Assembly: GCA_011032825.1 (NCBI GenBank) | Contig: JAADJZ010000029.1 | Location: forward strand, 514,538-578,537 | From: Massariosphaeria phaeospora | Taxonomy: Eukaryota > Ascomycota > Dothideomycetes > Pleosporales | Length of the DNA stretch: 64,000 nt | Direction of reading: 5' to 3' | Shown here: positions 47,501 through 56,873 of the stretch, piece by piece | Layout of the letters: each line of letters starts with the position of its first letter | Position numbering within the stretch: position 1 is the first letter of the stretch | Made by a program: the position numbers and the translations under genes | Notes under the pieces: model-generated | The model's input: only the letters and a program-made list of their open reading frames with translations | Told to the model about the DNA's origin: nothing | Databases searched by the model: none

Positions 47501-48194
47501 GCTTCAGCTAGCAGCCGCACGATGATGCGGATATTGTTGTCGCTGTCGCACTCATCGAGCGCATCGACGACTACGACGTATGTTTCTGGCCCTGGTTCTA
47601 GCTCGTGCAGCTTCGACAGCGGACTGCAGACAAGGTGCTGCCACTGGTCGCACAATGCCTGGCTGACAATGTCGCTGTGCTCGGCAACAGCGTCGCTGAT
47701 GTGCTGCCGCGACGCTGGCAAGCTGTGCGCGAGCTGCACCGCGATGCTCGTCACAAACTTGCCGGCGTGGCTAACATCGCCGCCGCCGCGCGAGAAGAAG
47801 AAGCTCGCTGCGAGTCGCTGCCGGTCGTGATAGCTGCGCGCCACTGTCCGTGCGATAGTCGACTTGCCCGTGCCCGCCTGGCCGCTCAGCCAGAAGACGC
47901 ACCGCTCATCCGACCCGTCCGCCCAGCTATGTATCTCATCGAGGAGAGCGACCCGCGTGTTGGGAAGGCAGGCAGGCTCGCCCTGCGTCGCGAACGAGTT
48001 GAAGGGCGCATCTTTGGCGCGCGGGAGACGACCAAGGGTGTTGTCAAGTCCTGCTTGGGGTGTCTGCTTAGCGTCCCGCTTCTTCTTCTCAGGCGGTCCC
48101 ACGACGTACCAATGTGGACAGAGCCGTTGATAGTGTTGGCTTGGACGCTGGAGTAGGCGTTGCCGAACGCTACGTTAGATGTTGTAGAGGTCAT
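44597..48194 (-). CDS. NACHT-WD40 NOD-like receptor with N-terminal amyloid-like motif (1161 aa as read)
   Basis: Exons 48194-48110, 48050-46414 and 46360-44597; introns of 59 bp (GTACGT..GCAG) and 53 bp (GTAAGG..CGCAG), joined length exactly 1162 codons. Residues 6-29 form a short motif (FGN, VQ, I.G, HIG) matching the C terminus of the neighbouring PNP_UDP protein. NACHT P-loop GQAGTGKST (85-93), Walker B VVVVDALDEC (187-196). 11 WD40 repeats of 42 residues at about 643-1105. HET-E/NWD2-type receptor: ligand binding to the WD domain would allow NACHT oligomerisation and expose the motif (family knowledge). An in-frame ATG at 48215 is an alternative start. The stop at 44597 is probably a mutation: the usual C-terminal tail is readable beyond it. 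Confidence 0.88.
44771..46156 (-). repeat. 11 WD40 repeats of 126 bp, near identical
   Basis: Unit reads CRHELTGHxxxVSAVVFSRDGQLxASASxDxTVRVWETATGT. Repeats 3, 4 and 5 are identical in protein. Variation sits in the triplet after GH (TSS, SEE, AGS, TRR, TEA) and around SxDxT (ND, DD, RD, YD, WD). These positions lie on the binding face of WD propellers and are the variable ones in HET-type receptors (established). Confidence 0.93.
48110..48179 (-). other. Amyloid-like motif at receptor N terminus
   Basis: Codes residues 6-29 of the NLR: SNVAFGN, SSVQ, TING and HIG in order; the last glycine codon is split by intron 1. Aligned without gaps to the effector's last 24 residues, about 11 of 24 positions are identical. 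It ends exactly where the exon ends, which is typical of a shuffled module. Confidence 0.65.
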
Positions 48195-48513
48195 GGCATC
48201 GCTGCAGAAGAGCATGCGCCAACGGTGGTGTGTCTACAGTGAGTGAGTCTCCTTGGGCTTAGCCTGGCGGCCTTCAGCCTGCAGCTGCAGCCTGACGACC
48301 CCGAGCAATTACTCACGAGGTCCACGGCTGGGGCTAAGCACATGCATGCACCTCATCCGCCTCGTCGTCAGTCGGCTCGCCCCGCCGGCCTCGCTGTGGC
48401 TCTTTAACGTTAATTGCACCGTAACAATAAGCTGATTGTACACACAGTAACCTTTGCCATCATTTCTATCGCCAACTCGCTACCGGTAGTAGGTACAACA
48501 CGATACCTCAAAA
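48195..48513. other. Intergenic region between effector and receptor genes
   Basis: About 320 bp between the effector stop and the receptor ATG, same transcription direction. It must hold the effector's 3' end and the receptor's promoter. No clear TATA box. Confidence 0.5.
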
Positions 48514-49605
48514 TCATCCGATATGTATGTTGCCGTGAATGTCTCTGCCCTGTACGCCATGTTCGTTATTTCCGAACGTCATGTTTGTTATATTTGAGGA
48601 TTGCTGAGGTGTAGAACACTCTGCAGACGGCGCACTGCTGGTAGTGTCTGCCGCGGGGATCCTAGACAGCAGCCCTTTAGCGTACGCTGCCGCCGTAGCT
48701 GCCGCGTAGTACTGCCAGCCCTTGTTCTTGTGCGAGTCTGCATAGTCGCAGATGCCCCGAACGACTACACACGGATACCCATCCATCACTCCAGCGGCTT
48801 CCATCTCGAAACAGATGACATCGTGCTCTCGCTGCACTCTGTTGCGCTCGACGGCGGATATTTGCAGCTGACTGCTCGACGCGATATTGCCGAAGTGAAC
48901 GGACGGCTTATCGACTAGTCGAGTCGCTCCGTCTCCTCGATCAGATCGAGAGTCAACGCAGTCGGCATCGCAGCACACTTTGCAGTCGTCGAGCTCAGTG
49001 CCCTTATGCTCGTAAGTGTCTTTGAAGAGCCTGTCGCGACCGGGACCTGGGTCGTCGTACTGGTGCTGTTGCTCCTCGTCAAGCTTGAGACGCATCTGTT
49101 TCAGGACCTCTGCGATGTTCGTCTTGGACGAACCGTCTGCGCGGAAGTTGTTGACTGCGGCCATCAGGTCGCCAGGAACGCTGTTGGTGTGTCCGCGATA
49201 GTTCAGTCGCCCTTGGCCCTCCCACGCGCCCTTGTCGTACTGCAACACCCCGCCATGGTTGCCTCGAGGAGAGCTGACCACCACGTCTCCAAGCACGATC
49301 TCCGAGACTGCGCCGGCTGGTCCGTAGCGAGGCACGCCACCAGCAATGCCGACGAGAAGAAAGTACTTGATGTTGGGAAACCCAGCGCTCATCTTCTCAG
49401 CAAGGATTGCGGCACCGGTTAGTCCTATCCTTCGCTGCACGCCAATGACGACCTTGTGTTTTCCAATCCGACCGCCTAGATAGTATGCGTTCTGGTACTG
49501 GACCTCCTCTTCTAGGTAATATTCATCTAGCACCAGCCTTGCAGCCTCCTTCTCAAGCGGCAGGGGGCAGATCCACCCTATCGTGAACTGGTAGTTTTTG
49601 GCCAT
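48514..49605 (-). CDS. PNP_UDP phosphorylase-like protein with C-terminal amyloid-like motif (363 aa), candidate NLR effector
   Basis: Single exon. Start chosen at MAKNYQFTIGWICPL, because the 52 residues before it lack any family likeness. The domain is a fungal nucleoside phosphorylase-like fold: ACPL-type start, FLLVGIAGGVPRYG (glycine-rich phosphate site, about 105-120), the CFEMEAAGVMDGYP segment (about 290-303, nucleoside and ribose contact), then VVRGICDYADSHKN and KGWQYYAAATAAAYAKGLL. In fungi this domain is common as the N-terminal part of NLRs. Here it stands alone and ends with a linker rich in Ser/Thr/Pro and a 24-residue motif (TFGNNEHGVQ..GNIHIG) resembling the N terminus of the next gene. 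Likely a cell-death effector activated by templating; that role is inference. Confidence 0.85.
   Translation of the reverse strand: MAKNYQFTIGWICPLPLEKEAARLVLDEYYLEEEVQYQNAYYLGGRIGKHKVVIGVQRRIGLTGAAILAEKMSAGFPNIKYFLLVGIAGGVPRYGPAGAVSEIVLGDVVVSSPRGNHGGVLQYDKGAWEGQGRLNYRGHTNSVPGDLMAAVNNFRADGSSKTNIAEVLKQMRLKLDEEQQHQYDDPGPGRDRLFKDTYEHKGTELDDCKVCCDADCVDSRSDRGDGATRLVDKPSVHFGNIASSSQLQISAVERNRVQREHDVICFEMEAAGVMDGYPCVVVRGICDYADSHKNKGWQYYAAATAAAYAKGLLSRIPAADTTSSAPSAECSTPQQSSNITNMTFGNNEHGVQGRDIHGNIHIG
48517..48588 (-). other. Amyloid-like motif at effector C terminus
   Basis: Last 24 residues of the PNP_UDP protein: NMTFGN, HGVQ, DIHG and NIHIG. Asn, Gly, Val and Ile rich with one central Gln, like the PP/RHIM-type amyloid signalling motifs of fungal NLR systems. 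No large charged patch. Confidence 0.65.
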
Positions 49606-49867
49606 CGTGGTGAGCAAATGCCTCTTGCGACAGATTTTGGAGACAGAAGGCGATGCAAATGGGAAGGGTGGGCGGCAGTAGGTAGTAGCGAGCAATGGTT
49701 GTGAGAGGTAGGAAAAGCGCGCAGGCAGCAGCACTAAGCTCCAATTTTGGCCTTGTCGCAATTCCCAGTCAGCCTTGCTACATTAGCAAAGCACTTCATG
49801 TTCAAGCTTTTGTCTATAGACAAAATAATACAGTATGTTATTCTGCGTATCTATAGTCAACCTATTC
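49606..49867. other. Intergenic between PNP_UDP effector and CorA-like gene
   Basis: About 260 bp, holding the effector promoter and 5' UTR. No motif I would defend. Confidence 0.5.
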
Positions 49868-51458
49868 TTATGGCGTAATGTGTTTAGGGCGAAGGGTATC
49901 AGCTTTAGGCCTTGAGACCCTAATATGCTCAGCCCAGCGGCTCCACCAGAACCACAAAGCAAGTGTTGCGACAGTCAGCGGAACAGAAAGTGCCCAGTAT
50001 ATCCAGAACCGATGGGACACAGCAAAAGATGATCGTTCAACGTCTCTTTCAGGCTGAAACGAGAAGAAGTTGGTTCCAAAGATCGTCTGTCCACGGGTCG
50101 TGTTAGTCACGCATTGAACCTATAACAGTCAGTATAAGGAGACCGGACAACTTACAGACACAAAGGTGGCTGGCAAGAAAGTCATCGTGACTACAGCGAT
50201 CGCCTTCATCGCCGACGCCTCTTGCTTCGCTTCTTCTCCTATCTGCAGCTGGACCTTGCTGTCTCTCTGGGCTGCGACATTGAAGGCCTGATACCGTAAG
50301 CTTGAGCGTCTACTGCATACATCCCAGTAGCCTAGGCTTACAAGAGTGATCTCGTTCTGGATTCGGGCATTGTTCGCTTCAGACCGTTGAAGCAAGCCCT
50401 GGAGAAAGCGGACCTGGAACTCAAACTGACTTCCGACTTTGTCCCAGTGTCTGTGTCCATTGTTGTTGCGGGCAAGATCGTTGTTTGTACTAAACCTCTC
50501 GTGATGGCGCTGCGTAGCGTCGAGGGACCGTATAGCCACGTTGAGGGTCTCGCTGACATGCACCCCATGTCTCGCAATCTCGTGCAAAAGGAAGTAGTCG
50601 ATCTCTTGTGACCTCCTCTGTCGCGAGTGAGCCCCACTGCTATTAGCCAGCAAGTGCGGAGAACGAGACTTACGGCTTCCCACTGGCTAATGTGGTTTCT
50701 GACTGCCCAAACCGAATCATCGTACAGTCGAAGTAGGGCATCCGAGATGAGCGAAAACACGGCGTAGGGGCAAGAACGAGAGATGTCCTGTGAACAGAAC
50801 ATTGACTGGACATCTGACTGTGACTTCGCAGGCATATTGAAGCACAGGAGTATAGTCGGCCCCGATTGAGTCCAGTAAGCAAAGAACCCCATCTCGTACC
50901 ATTCCCATCCATGCCGCGTGCTCTGTGGCCCATGTAACGCGATATCAGCGTTCCGGTCGCCAGGGCTGGAGTAATGGTTGGAGACATGTGGTGTGAACGT
51001 CCTTTTCGGCTGGAGCTTGTCGTACGTCTGCTTGACAGTGAAGCGAGACCAGTACGCTGAGACTTGATGAGCAACACGGCAACGGCCCTCTGAACTTTGC
51101 CAGTTCTACATACTATAAATCTCGACTTCTTCATTTCTGTTAAGCTGGACGTCGTATCCACAAAAGCCGTTCGATTGGAGATACATCCTGTTGAAAAAGA
51201 ACGGGGGAATCTTCAGCTTGCTTCTGAGGTTCTTCTGAAGTTCTGGCGCGGTGTTCAGGAACGAGTCGGCAGACGTGAATCTATTTAGTGTCAGATCACA
51301 AAGAAAGCTGCTCTATCAGCTACTTACATGACTTGGATCTGGGCAGCACGGAGGTCCTGGTAGTCTAGTCAGTCCTCTACTCGCACATCTAGTGCTTCCC
51401 TTGCCTGTAACACTTCATCCCACGTTGTTTCTTGGGATTGGCATGAGTGGGTTGCCAT
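49868..51458 (-). pseudogene. CorA-like membrane protein (five exons, two nonsense codons)
   Basis: Exons 51458-51328, 51280-50674, 50617-50342, 50287-50156 and 50086-49868; introns of 47, 56, 54 and 69 bp with GTAAGT-like starts. The joined length is exactly 455 codons. The end shows the CorA layout: a long helix (ASAMKAIAVVTMTFLPATFVS), a TIFGTNFFSF loop in place of the canonical GMN, and a second membrane helix (FWIYWALSVPLTVATLALWFWW). A KWYEMGFF-like EWYEMGFFAYWTQS stretch is typical of fungal CorA-like proteins. In-frame TGA at 51369-51371 (exon 1) and TAG at 51106-51108 (exon 2), both at probable Trp positions. Without them a membrane cation-transporter relative; here probably non-functional unless read through. 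Confidence 0.8.
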
Positions 51459-51600
51459 AATATCTGGTTGAACAAGTTAGTACACTGTCTTGAGTTCGCA
51501 ATATAGAAATCGTGCCTAGCCGGATAACTTTATCCATGTCCGTCATGATGCACGGAGATAGCGACGTATAAACATAGTCTATCGGATCCGCTGCGAATCC
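51380..51600. repeat. Direct duplication, left copy (5' end and promoter of CorA-like gene)
   Basis: Aligns with 51965-52190 over about 220 bp, including the CATGATGCACGG block and the CTTGGGATTGGCATG block that carries the start codon. Confidence 0.8.
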
Positions 51601-51737
51601 ATCACGGACAAGGCTGCGGGGCGAGCGGGACGACGATCAGGCGCGCGCATGCTCGCGAGGGACTGCTTACAGTCACCAGGCTGCCGGTCACCAGGCTATC
51701 AAGGTGCTCGGGCCGCTATCGGTGCTGACGCTACGTC

Positions 51738-51865
51738 TCGCCACAGCGCTTCGGCACTTTGCGAGACGCCGACCGTCACGTGGATGTGATAAGGCTTTCT
51801 CATATGAGTCAGCTGTGGCTGCAGTCAGACGCAGTTAGAATACGGCTAGGTTCGGACGAGAGATG
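51738..51865. repeat. Dispersed segment shared with 54798-54925
   Basis: Shared core GAGTCAGCTGTGGCTG against GAGTCAGTTGTAGCTG, and GTTAGAATACGGCTAG against ATTAGAATACGGCTAG. No known element identified. Confidence 0.6.
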
Positions 51866-51964
51866 GCTCTTCGCGCTAGTCTATCTAGGGGTTGGGGGGT
51901 CCCATGCCGTGTTTCGGCGGTCTCCACCAATATTTCCCGGATTCCGCCTGTGCGCCTCTAATCT

Positions 51965-52190
51965 GACAACTCGCACGCCCAATGCTTCCCCGACCTGTAA
52001 TAATGCACCCTATATTGTTTCTTGAGATTGGCATGTCTGGATTGCTGTAATGTCTGGTCACTCGAGTTAGTACTCTGTCTTGCGTTTGCAAGGTAGGATA
52101 CGTGCCTAGCCGAATAAGTTTGTCTTTATCCGTCATGATGCACGGTACCTCTAGTTAGAGCCGTGTATACACAGTGCATCGGATGCGTTG
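51965..52190. repeat. Direct duplication, right copy (orphan 5' end of CorA-like gene)
   Basis: Diverged copy of 51380-51600 that ends where the NLR pseudogene begins, so the two pieces were probably joined by one rearrangement. It is followed by no CorA coding body. Confidence 0.75.
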
Positions 52191-52209
52191 CGACATAGAC
52201 GAGGCTAGC

Positions 52210-54527
52210 CACCAGGCGCATGCATGCTTGGCAGGCGCTTTGCAGCCAAAAGACTGGAGACGATCCTACGTAACGACGGCAATACTACTGCCGCTCCAGA
52301 GAAGCATCTTGATCTGATCTACACCACTGTGCTCCGAAGCTCAGTATCTGCAGACTACACAGATGAAGAAAGAGAAGAGCAGTGCACAATGCTAAAGTAT
52401 GTTCTCGAGAGCGTAGTAGTACTGCTCTCTTCTTTGTCTATATGGTCTTTAAGCAAGCTGCTCCAGTCTGCCGACGAAGAGGTTAGGCAGGCACTAGCGG
52501 ATCTGCACGCCATTCTCAACATCCCAGTAGATCTCGCCCAGCCACTTCGACTACACCATCCTTCGTTCCGCGACTTTCTGCTTGACAAGAAGAGATGCGA
52601 CGACGATAACTTCTAGGTTAACCAGGCAAGCACAAATATAAAGCTGGTGTCCTGTTGCCTTGAGCTCATGTCCGCGCCCAATGGTCTCCGACAAAACATC
52701 TGCAACATTTCCGGACCTGGGATGCTCAGAAGGGAAATGGATGAGAATAGGATCACGGCCTGCCTGCCTCCCGAGCTGCAGTATGCGTGCCGCTACTGGA
52801 TGGATCATCTGGAGCGCAGCCATGGCAGCATCGAGGATGGAGACGCAACGCACCGCTTCCTTGAGAAACATCTTCTTCACTGGCTCGAAGCTATGAGCCT
52901 GATGCATGACACGAGTCTATGTGTACACTTGGTGGCAAGATTACGACTATTAGTGACGGTGGGCTTTCCTAGTGACTACACAATGATCTGATGCTAAGAT
53001 AAAACGCAGCCGTCCAGTCACGCTGTTGCAAGTTTCCTACACGATGCAAGTCGATTCGTCCTGCGATTCGTGTCTGTACTTGCGGAGGCGCCCCTCCAGA
53101 TATACTCATCCGCCCTTCTTTTCTCCCCTTGGACAAGCATTGTGCGAGAGGTATTTATCGACTAGGTGCCGCAGACAATAGAAGTGCTATCGGGGAGAGA
53201 TGCAGATTGGGACGCATGCCGCAGTGTGCTTGAGGGCCATTCAGGAGGGGTCAGGGCGGTGGTGTTCTCGCCAGACGGGCAGCTGGTCGCCTCAGCATCC
53301 GAAGACAGCACAGTGCGGATGTGGGAGACAGCGACGGGACAGTGCCGCAGCGTGCTGGAGGGCCATTCAAATTGGGTCAGCGCGGTGGTGTTCTCGCTAG
53401 ACGGGCAGCTGGTCGCCTCAGCATCCTACGACAGCACAGTGCGGGTGTGGGAGACAGCGACAGGACAGTGCCGCAGCGTGCTGGAGGGCCATTCAGAAGG
53501 GGTCAGCGCGGTGATGTTCTCGCCAGACGGGCAGCTGGTCGCCTCAGCATCCTACGACAGCACAGTGCGGGTGTGGGAGACAGCGACGGGACAGTGCCGC
53601 AGCGTGCTGGAGGGCCATTCAGAAGGGGTCAGCGCAGTGATGTTCTCGCCAGACGGGCAGCTGGTCGCCTCAGCATCCTACGACAGCACAGTGCGGGTGT
53701 GGGAGACAGCGACGGGACAGTGCCGCAGCGTGCTGGAGGGCCATTCAGGAGGGGTCAGCACGGTGGTGTTCTCGCCAAACGGGCAGCTAGTCGCCTCAGC
53801 ATCCTACGACAGCACAGTGCGGGTGTGGGAGACAGCGACGGAACAGTGCCGCAGCGTGCTAGAGGGCCATTCAGAAGAGGTCAGCGCGGTGGTGTTCTCG
53901 CCAGACGGGCAGCTGGTCGCCTCAGCATCCTACGACAGCACAGTGCGGGTGTGGGAGACAGCGACGGAACAGTGCCGCAGCGTGCTAGAGGGCCATTCAG
54001 AAGAGGTCAGCGCGGTGGTGTTCTCGCCAGACGGGCAGCTAGTCGCCTCAGCATTCTACGACAGCACAGTGCGGGTGTGGGAGACAGCGACGGAACAGTG
54101 CCGCAGCGTGCTAGAGGGCCATTTAGAAGAGGTCAGCGCGGTGGTGTTCTCGCCAGACGGGCAGCTGGTTGCCTTAGCATTCTACGATAGCACAGTGCGG
54201 GTGTGGGAGACAGCGACGGGACAGTGCCGCAGCGTGCTCGAGGATCAGTCTTCGTCGATCTATCACATCGCTTTCTCGCTAGATGGCCGGACACTCTAGA
54301 CTAACAGAGGTAGCATCTCTCTGCCGTTGGAACTTGTCGCTGCTTCAGCTATTCTACAAACTGAAGAACTCTCTTGCACTACAGTAGAGGGTTGGTGGAT
54401 ACTACGCCAAAACAAACGCTTTCTATGGCTTCCTCCTGAGTATCGGAACTGTGTTACGGCAGTATACAAGCATATCGTTTGTCTAGGTTGTAGTTCTGGA
54501 CGTATAGCATTGCTTTGCTTAAAATAA
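52210..54527 (+). pseudogene. NACHT-WD40 receptor pseudogene lacking its N terminus and NACHT P-loop
   Basis: Homology to the receptor at 44597-48194 starts abruptly at its residue ~300 (RRFAAKRLETILRNDG against QFVAERLRAVLKDS). It goes on through LDLIYTTVL, LRLHHPSFRDFLLD and LPPELQYACRYWMDHLE. TAG at 52614-52616, 53163-53165 and 54297-54299. The intron equivalent to the receptor's second intron runs from about 52962 to 53010, with a weakened GTGGGC donor. Eight complete WD40 repeats and a partial ninth follow, then the usual C-terminal tail to 54527. No amyloid-like motif, P-loop or Walker B. Could serve as a donor of WD repeat variants for gene conversion; that is speculation. Confidence 0.85.
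53211..54218 (+). repeat. Eight WD40 repeats of 126 bp
   Basis: Unit reads CRSVLEGHSxxVSAVVFSPDGQLVASASYDSTVRVWETATGQ. Variable mainly at the pair after GHS (GG, NW, EG, EE). GC-rich and very regular; all three + frames are open, which creates a false 289-codon ORF in frame 2. Confidence 0.93.
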
Positions 54528-55525
54528 AACGGCACAGTGTTAACACGAACAGAGTGCTAAATGGAACCTCTTTAGCTTTAGGTGCAAGTGCAAGTAAGTA
54601 CTGTATCTACTTAGTTTGTTTACTACTCTATATGTACTATACCTACCCGACTTACGAACTACTAACGCGTTTGATCGCTGCTAAGCGCTATCTTGACAGA
54701 GCACGCTTCAGCACTAGAGCGGGAAGAAGCTCTTATTTCGAGCTGCTATTGGCGCTGGGATGCCACGCCTAGCTACATGTCTGGCAGCCGCAGAAGCGGG
54801 TAGCGTGGCCGCTTGGCACATTGCAAGCCGCCGACTATCACGTGAACCATGCAGGGCTGCTTTACACGAGTCAGTTGTAGCTGTCGCTGGCTTTAACGAC
54901 GCGATTAGAATACGGCTAGACCGCTTCTGGACAGCAAGGATGCAGCGTCCTTGCTTAGCAGTCCTGCTCGATGAAGCAACAGATTGCTATAACAGCACAA
55001 CCAGCTTGTCGAACACAGTATCCTGCTCGGGAGACATTCTTTCTGTAGTACTCTATAGTTTGATAAGCTTTGAGACAGATGCACGAAACTTCAAGAAGGT
55101 CCGAGGCAGTCCGAAGAGGTAGTGTCGTGCGGGTTAGTCACGAATCGTGGCATTATAAAGTTAGCAAGAATGCTACGACAAAAATACTAGATGCACAAGA
55201 CGCTAAGAAGCTCAGGAGTGTACTCCGAGATTATTTGAGCTATGCGATTATTGTTGGTGTTGTTACAAGAGAAAGTGCAACTAGCGTTCTGCTACGGCGG
55301 GTTTTCCGTTACGCAGGAATAGACTTTAGTCGTTTTGTAGAGCTTCTTAGAACTACGTCCTCTTCAACTTTAGATTCTCGTACATAGGAAATCAACCTCT
55401 GATACCTCTACAATATCCAACACCTTGTTAAAGCCAAATATTCATCTACTAACAATTTTCGTAGTAAGTATATAACGTGTAAATTGTGAATTGTACTATG
55501 CTACTCTACTAACAACATTCTAGGC
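54528..55525 (+). other. Possible degraded gene of unknown function
   Basis: Consecutive + frames at 54515-54772, 54760-55122 and 55070-55387 may be parts of one disrupted gene. The longest (120 codons) contains AAEAGSVAAWHIASRRLSREP and CLAVLLDEATDCYN. No domain recognised. The first part overlaps the segment shared with 51738-51865, so some of this may be repeat sequence. Confidence 0.3.
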
Positions 55526-55849
55526 TAGAATAGTAAATAGGTATAGGTTGAGTTAAAGTTAGGTTAGCTTACGTAAGACTCTAGTGCTAACTCAACCTAT
55601 ACCTACGCTAAAACGTTTTAGCGTAGGTATAGGTTGAGTTAGCATAGACTTCTACAATTCTACATTTTAATATATTTTTTCTTTATAATTATAACAGCTA
55701 GTTATAACAAGTTTGTTAACTTAAAAGTAGTACCTATAACTCAACTTTAACCTACGCTTTAATTACTCTAACTTAACTTTAACTTTAGGTCTGTGCGACT
55801 CTAACTTAACTTATACCCAACAATAAGTACTTTCTACTTATTCGCTAGC
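55526..55849 (+). repeat. 324-bp MITE, copy 4, with perfect 60-bp palindrome
   Basis: TAGAATAGTAAATAGG to TTATTCGCTAGC. At 55585-55644 lies a perfect palindrome of 60 bp without a loop, centred on AAAACGTTTT; other copies have the same palindrome with a few mismatches. The flanks share ATTCTAG. Confidence 0.92.
55585..55644. repeat. Perfect 60-bp palindrome in the MITE
   Basis: Two 30-base arms, TGCTAACTCAACC.. and its exact complement, meeting at ..AAAAC/GTTTT... Able to form a hairpin in single strands or RNA. Confidence 0.95.
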
Positions 55850-56104
55850 GTAATTCTAGCTTTCTTGTTTTATTGCTATTGCGTTGTAGTGCGGCTCTAA
55901 TAATATGTCTTTTCTAGTACAACAGAAATAGAATAAATGCAGTAGTAAGTATAGCAATAAAAACAACAACAATAATAAGCGCAGGCTTTTAAAGACTATT
56001 TCCTTAAGCGCTACTTTTTAGTTTACTCTTTTTTTAAGTAACAACGTCTATGTTCGCTTGCTAGTTTTTTACTTTGCTTTAAGTTATTACGTACTTGCTC
56101 TATA
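55850..56104. other. AT-rich spacer between two MITE-family copies
   Basis: No gene recognised; stops in all frames. Confidence 0.6.
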
Positions 56105-56115
56105 GTAATGCTAAC

Positions 56116-56505
56116 TAGGCTAGTAAATAGGTAGAAGTTGAGTTAGAGTTAAGTTAGCTTACGTTAAACTCTAACTCAACTCTAGCTTTAACCTGCGCTA
56201 GTTACTAAGCAGCTTAGGTAGAAGTTAAGTTAAAGTAGTTAAAGCTTAAAGTTGTAGTTAGGTTTTACATAATATTTACAACTTATATTAATATTAAGTT
56301 TTCTATGTATATTTATTACATTTACTTATTACAGTTTTTTAACTATTTAAGTAACCTTAACTTAACTTTTAACCTAGAGTTTTAACTACTCTAACTTAAC
56401 TTTTACCTACGCTAGGTTAACTCTAACTTAACTTTAACTTAAAGTTTATGCGACTTATAACCTAATCTATACCTATTAATAAGTACTCTCTACTTATTCG
56501 CTAGC
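56116..56505 (+). repeat. Diverged relative of the MITE (390 bp)
   Basis: Begins TAGGCTAGTAAATAGG and ends CTTATTCGCTAGC like the 324-bp family, but the middle differs and the palindrome is missing. Flanked by identical GTAATGCTAAC (56105-56115 and 56506-56516); the identity runs on three more bases by chance or because TAG belongs to the target. Confidence 0.85.
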
Positions 56506-56519
56506 GTAATGCTAACTAG

Positions 56520-56873
56520 AAGTGTAAAACGAGTGTATAATCTAGTAGAATAATTGTACTTACTATGTTTTAGACTTGAAAGTAAAGCGTAACGGCTTTA
56601 GCGTTTTACTTCTTGCAGTTTAACTTTGTAGCCTATAATTCTACTTATAAAACGCAAAAAAAAAAAATGCTAGTTTATGTTCTAAGTAAGAAGTGCTAGC
56701 TAAGATAGTATAGTCGTTTTTTCTACTAATTGTTAAAGAGCTTTTAGAATTAGCTTAGTAAAACGTACTAGTATTTTAGTAGTAAATCAAGATTAACTTG
56801 TAGGTAATACCTAATAAAAACAATATACATCTTGCGATCTAGTTAGCAATATATTATCAAAAGTGTTCTCTTA
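56520..56873. other. AT-rich spacer
   Basis: Nothing recognised beyond decayed repeat sequence. Confidence 0.6.

Noticed and set aside
47302..48156. Several + strand ORFs opposite the NACHT domain
   Set aside because: Shadows of the GC-rich minus-strand receptor gene, which has P-loop, Walker B and consistent introns.
49606..49761. Upstream extension of the PNP_UDP protein (52 residues)
   Set aside because: No similarity to family members, whose N terminus corresponds to the ATG at 49605.
53321..54190. 289-codon repetitive ORF in frame 2
   Set aside because: Out-of-frame reading of the WD40 array, whose 126-bp unit keeps the alternative frame open.
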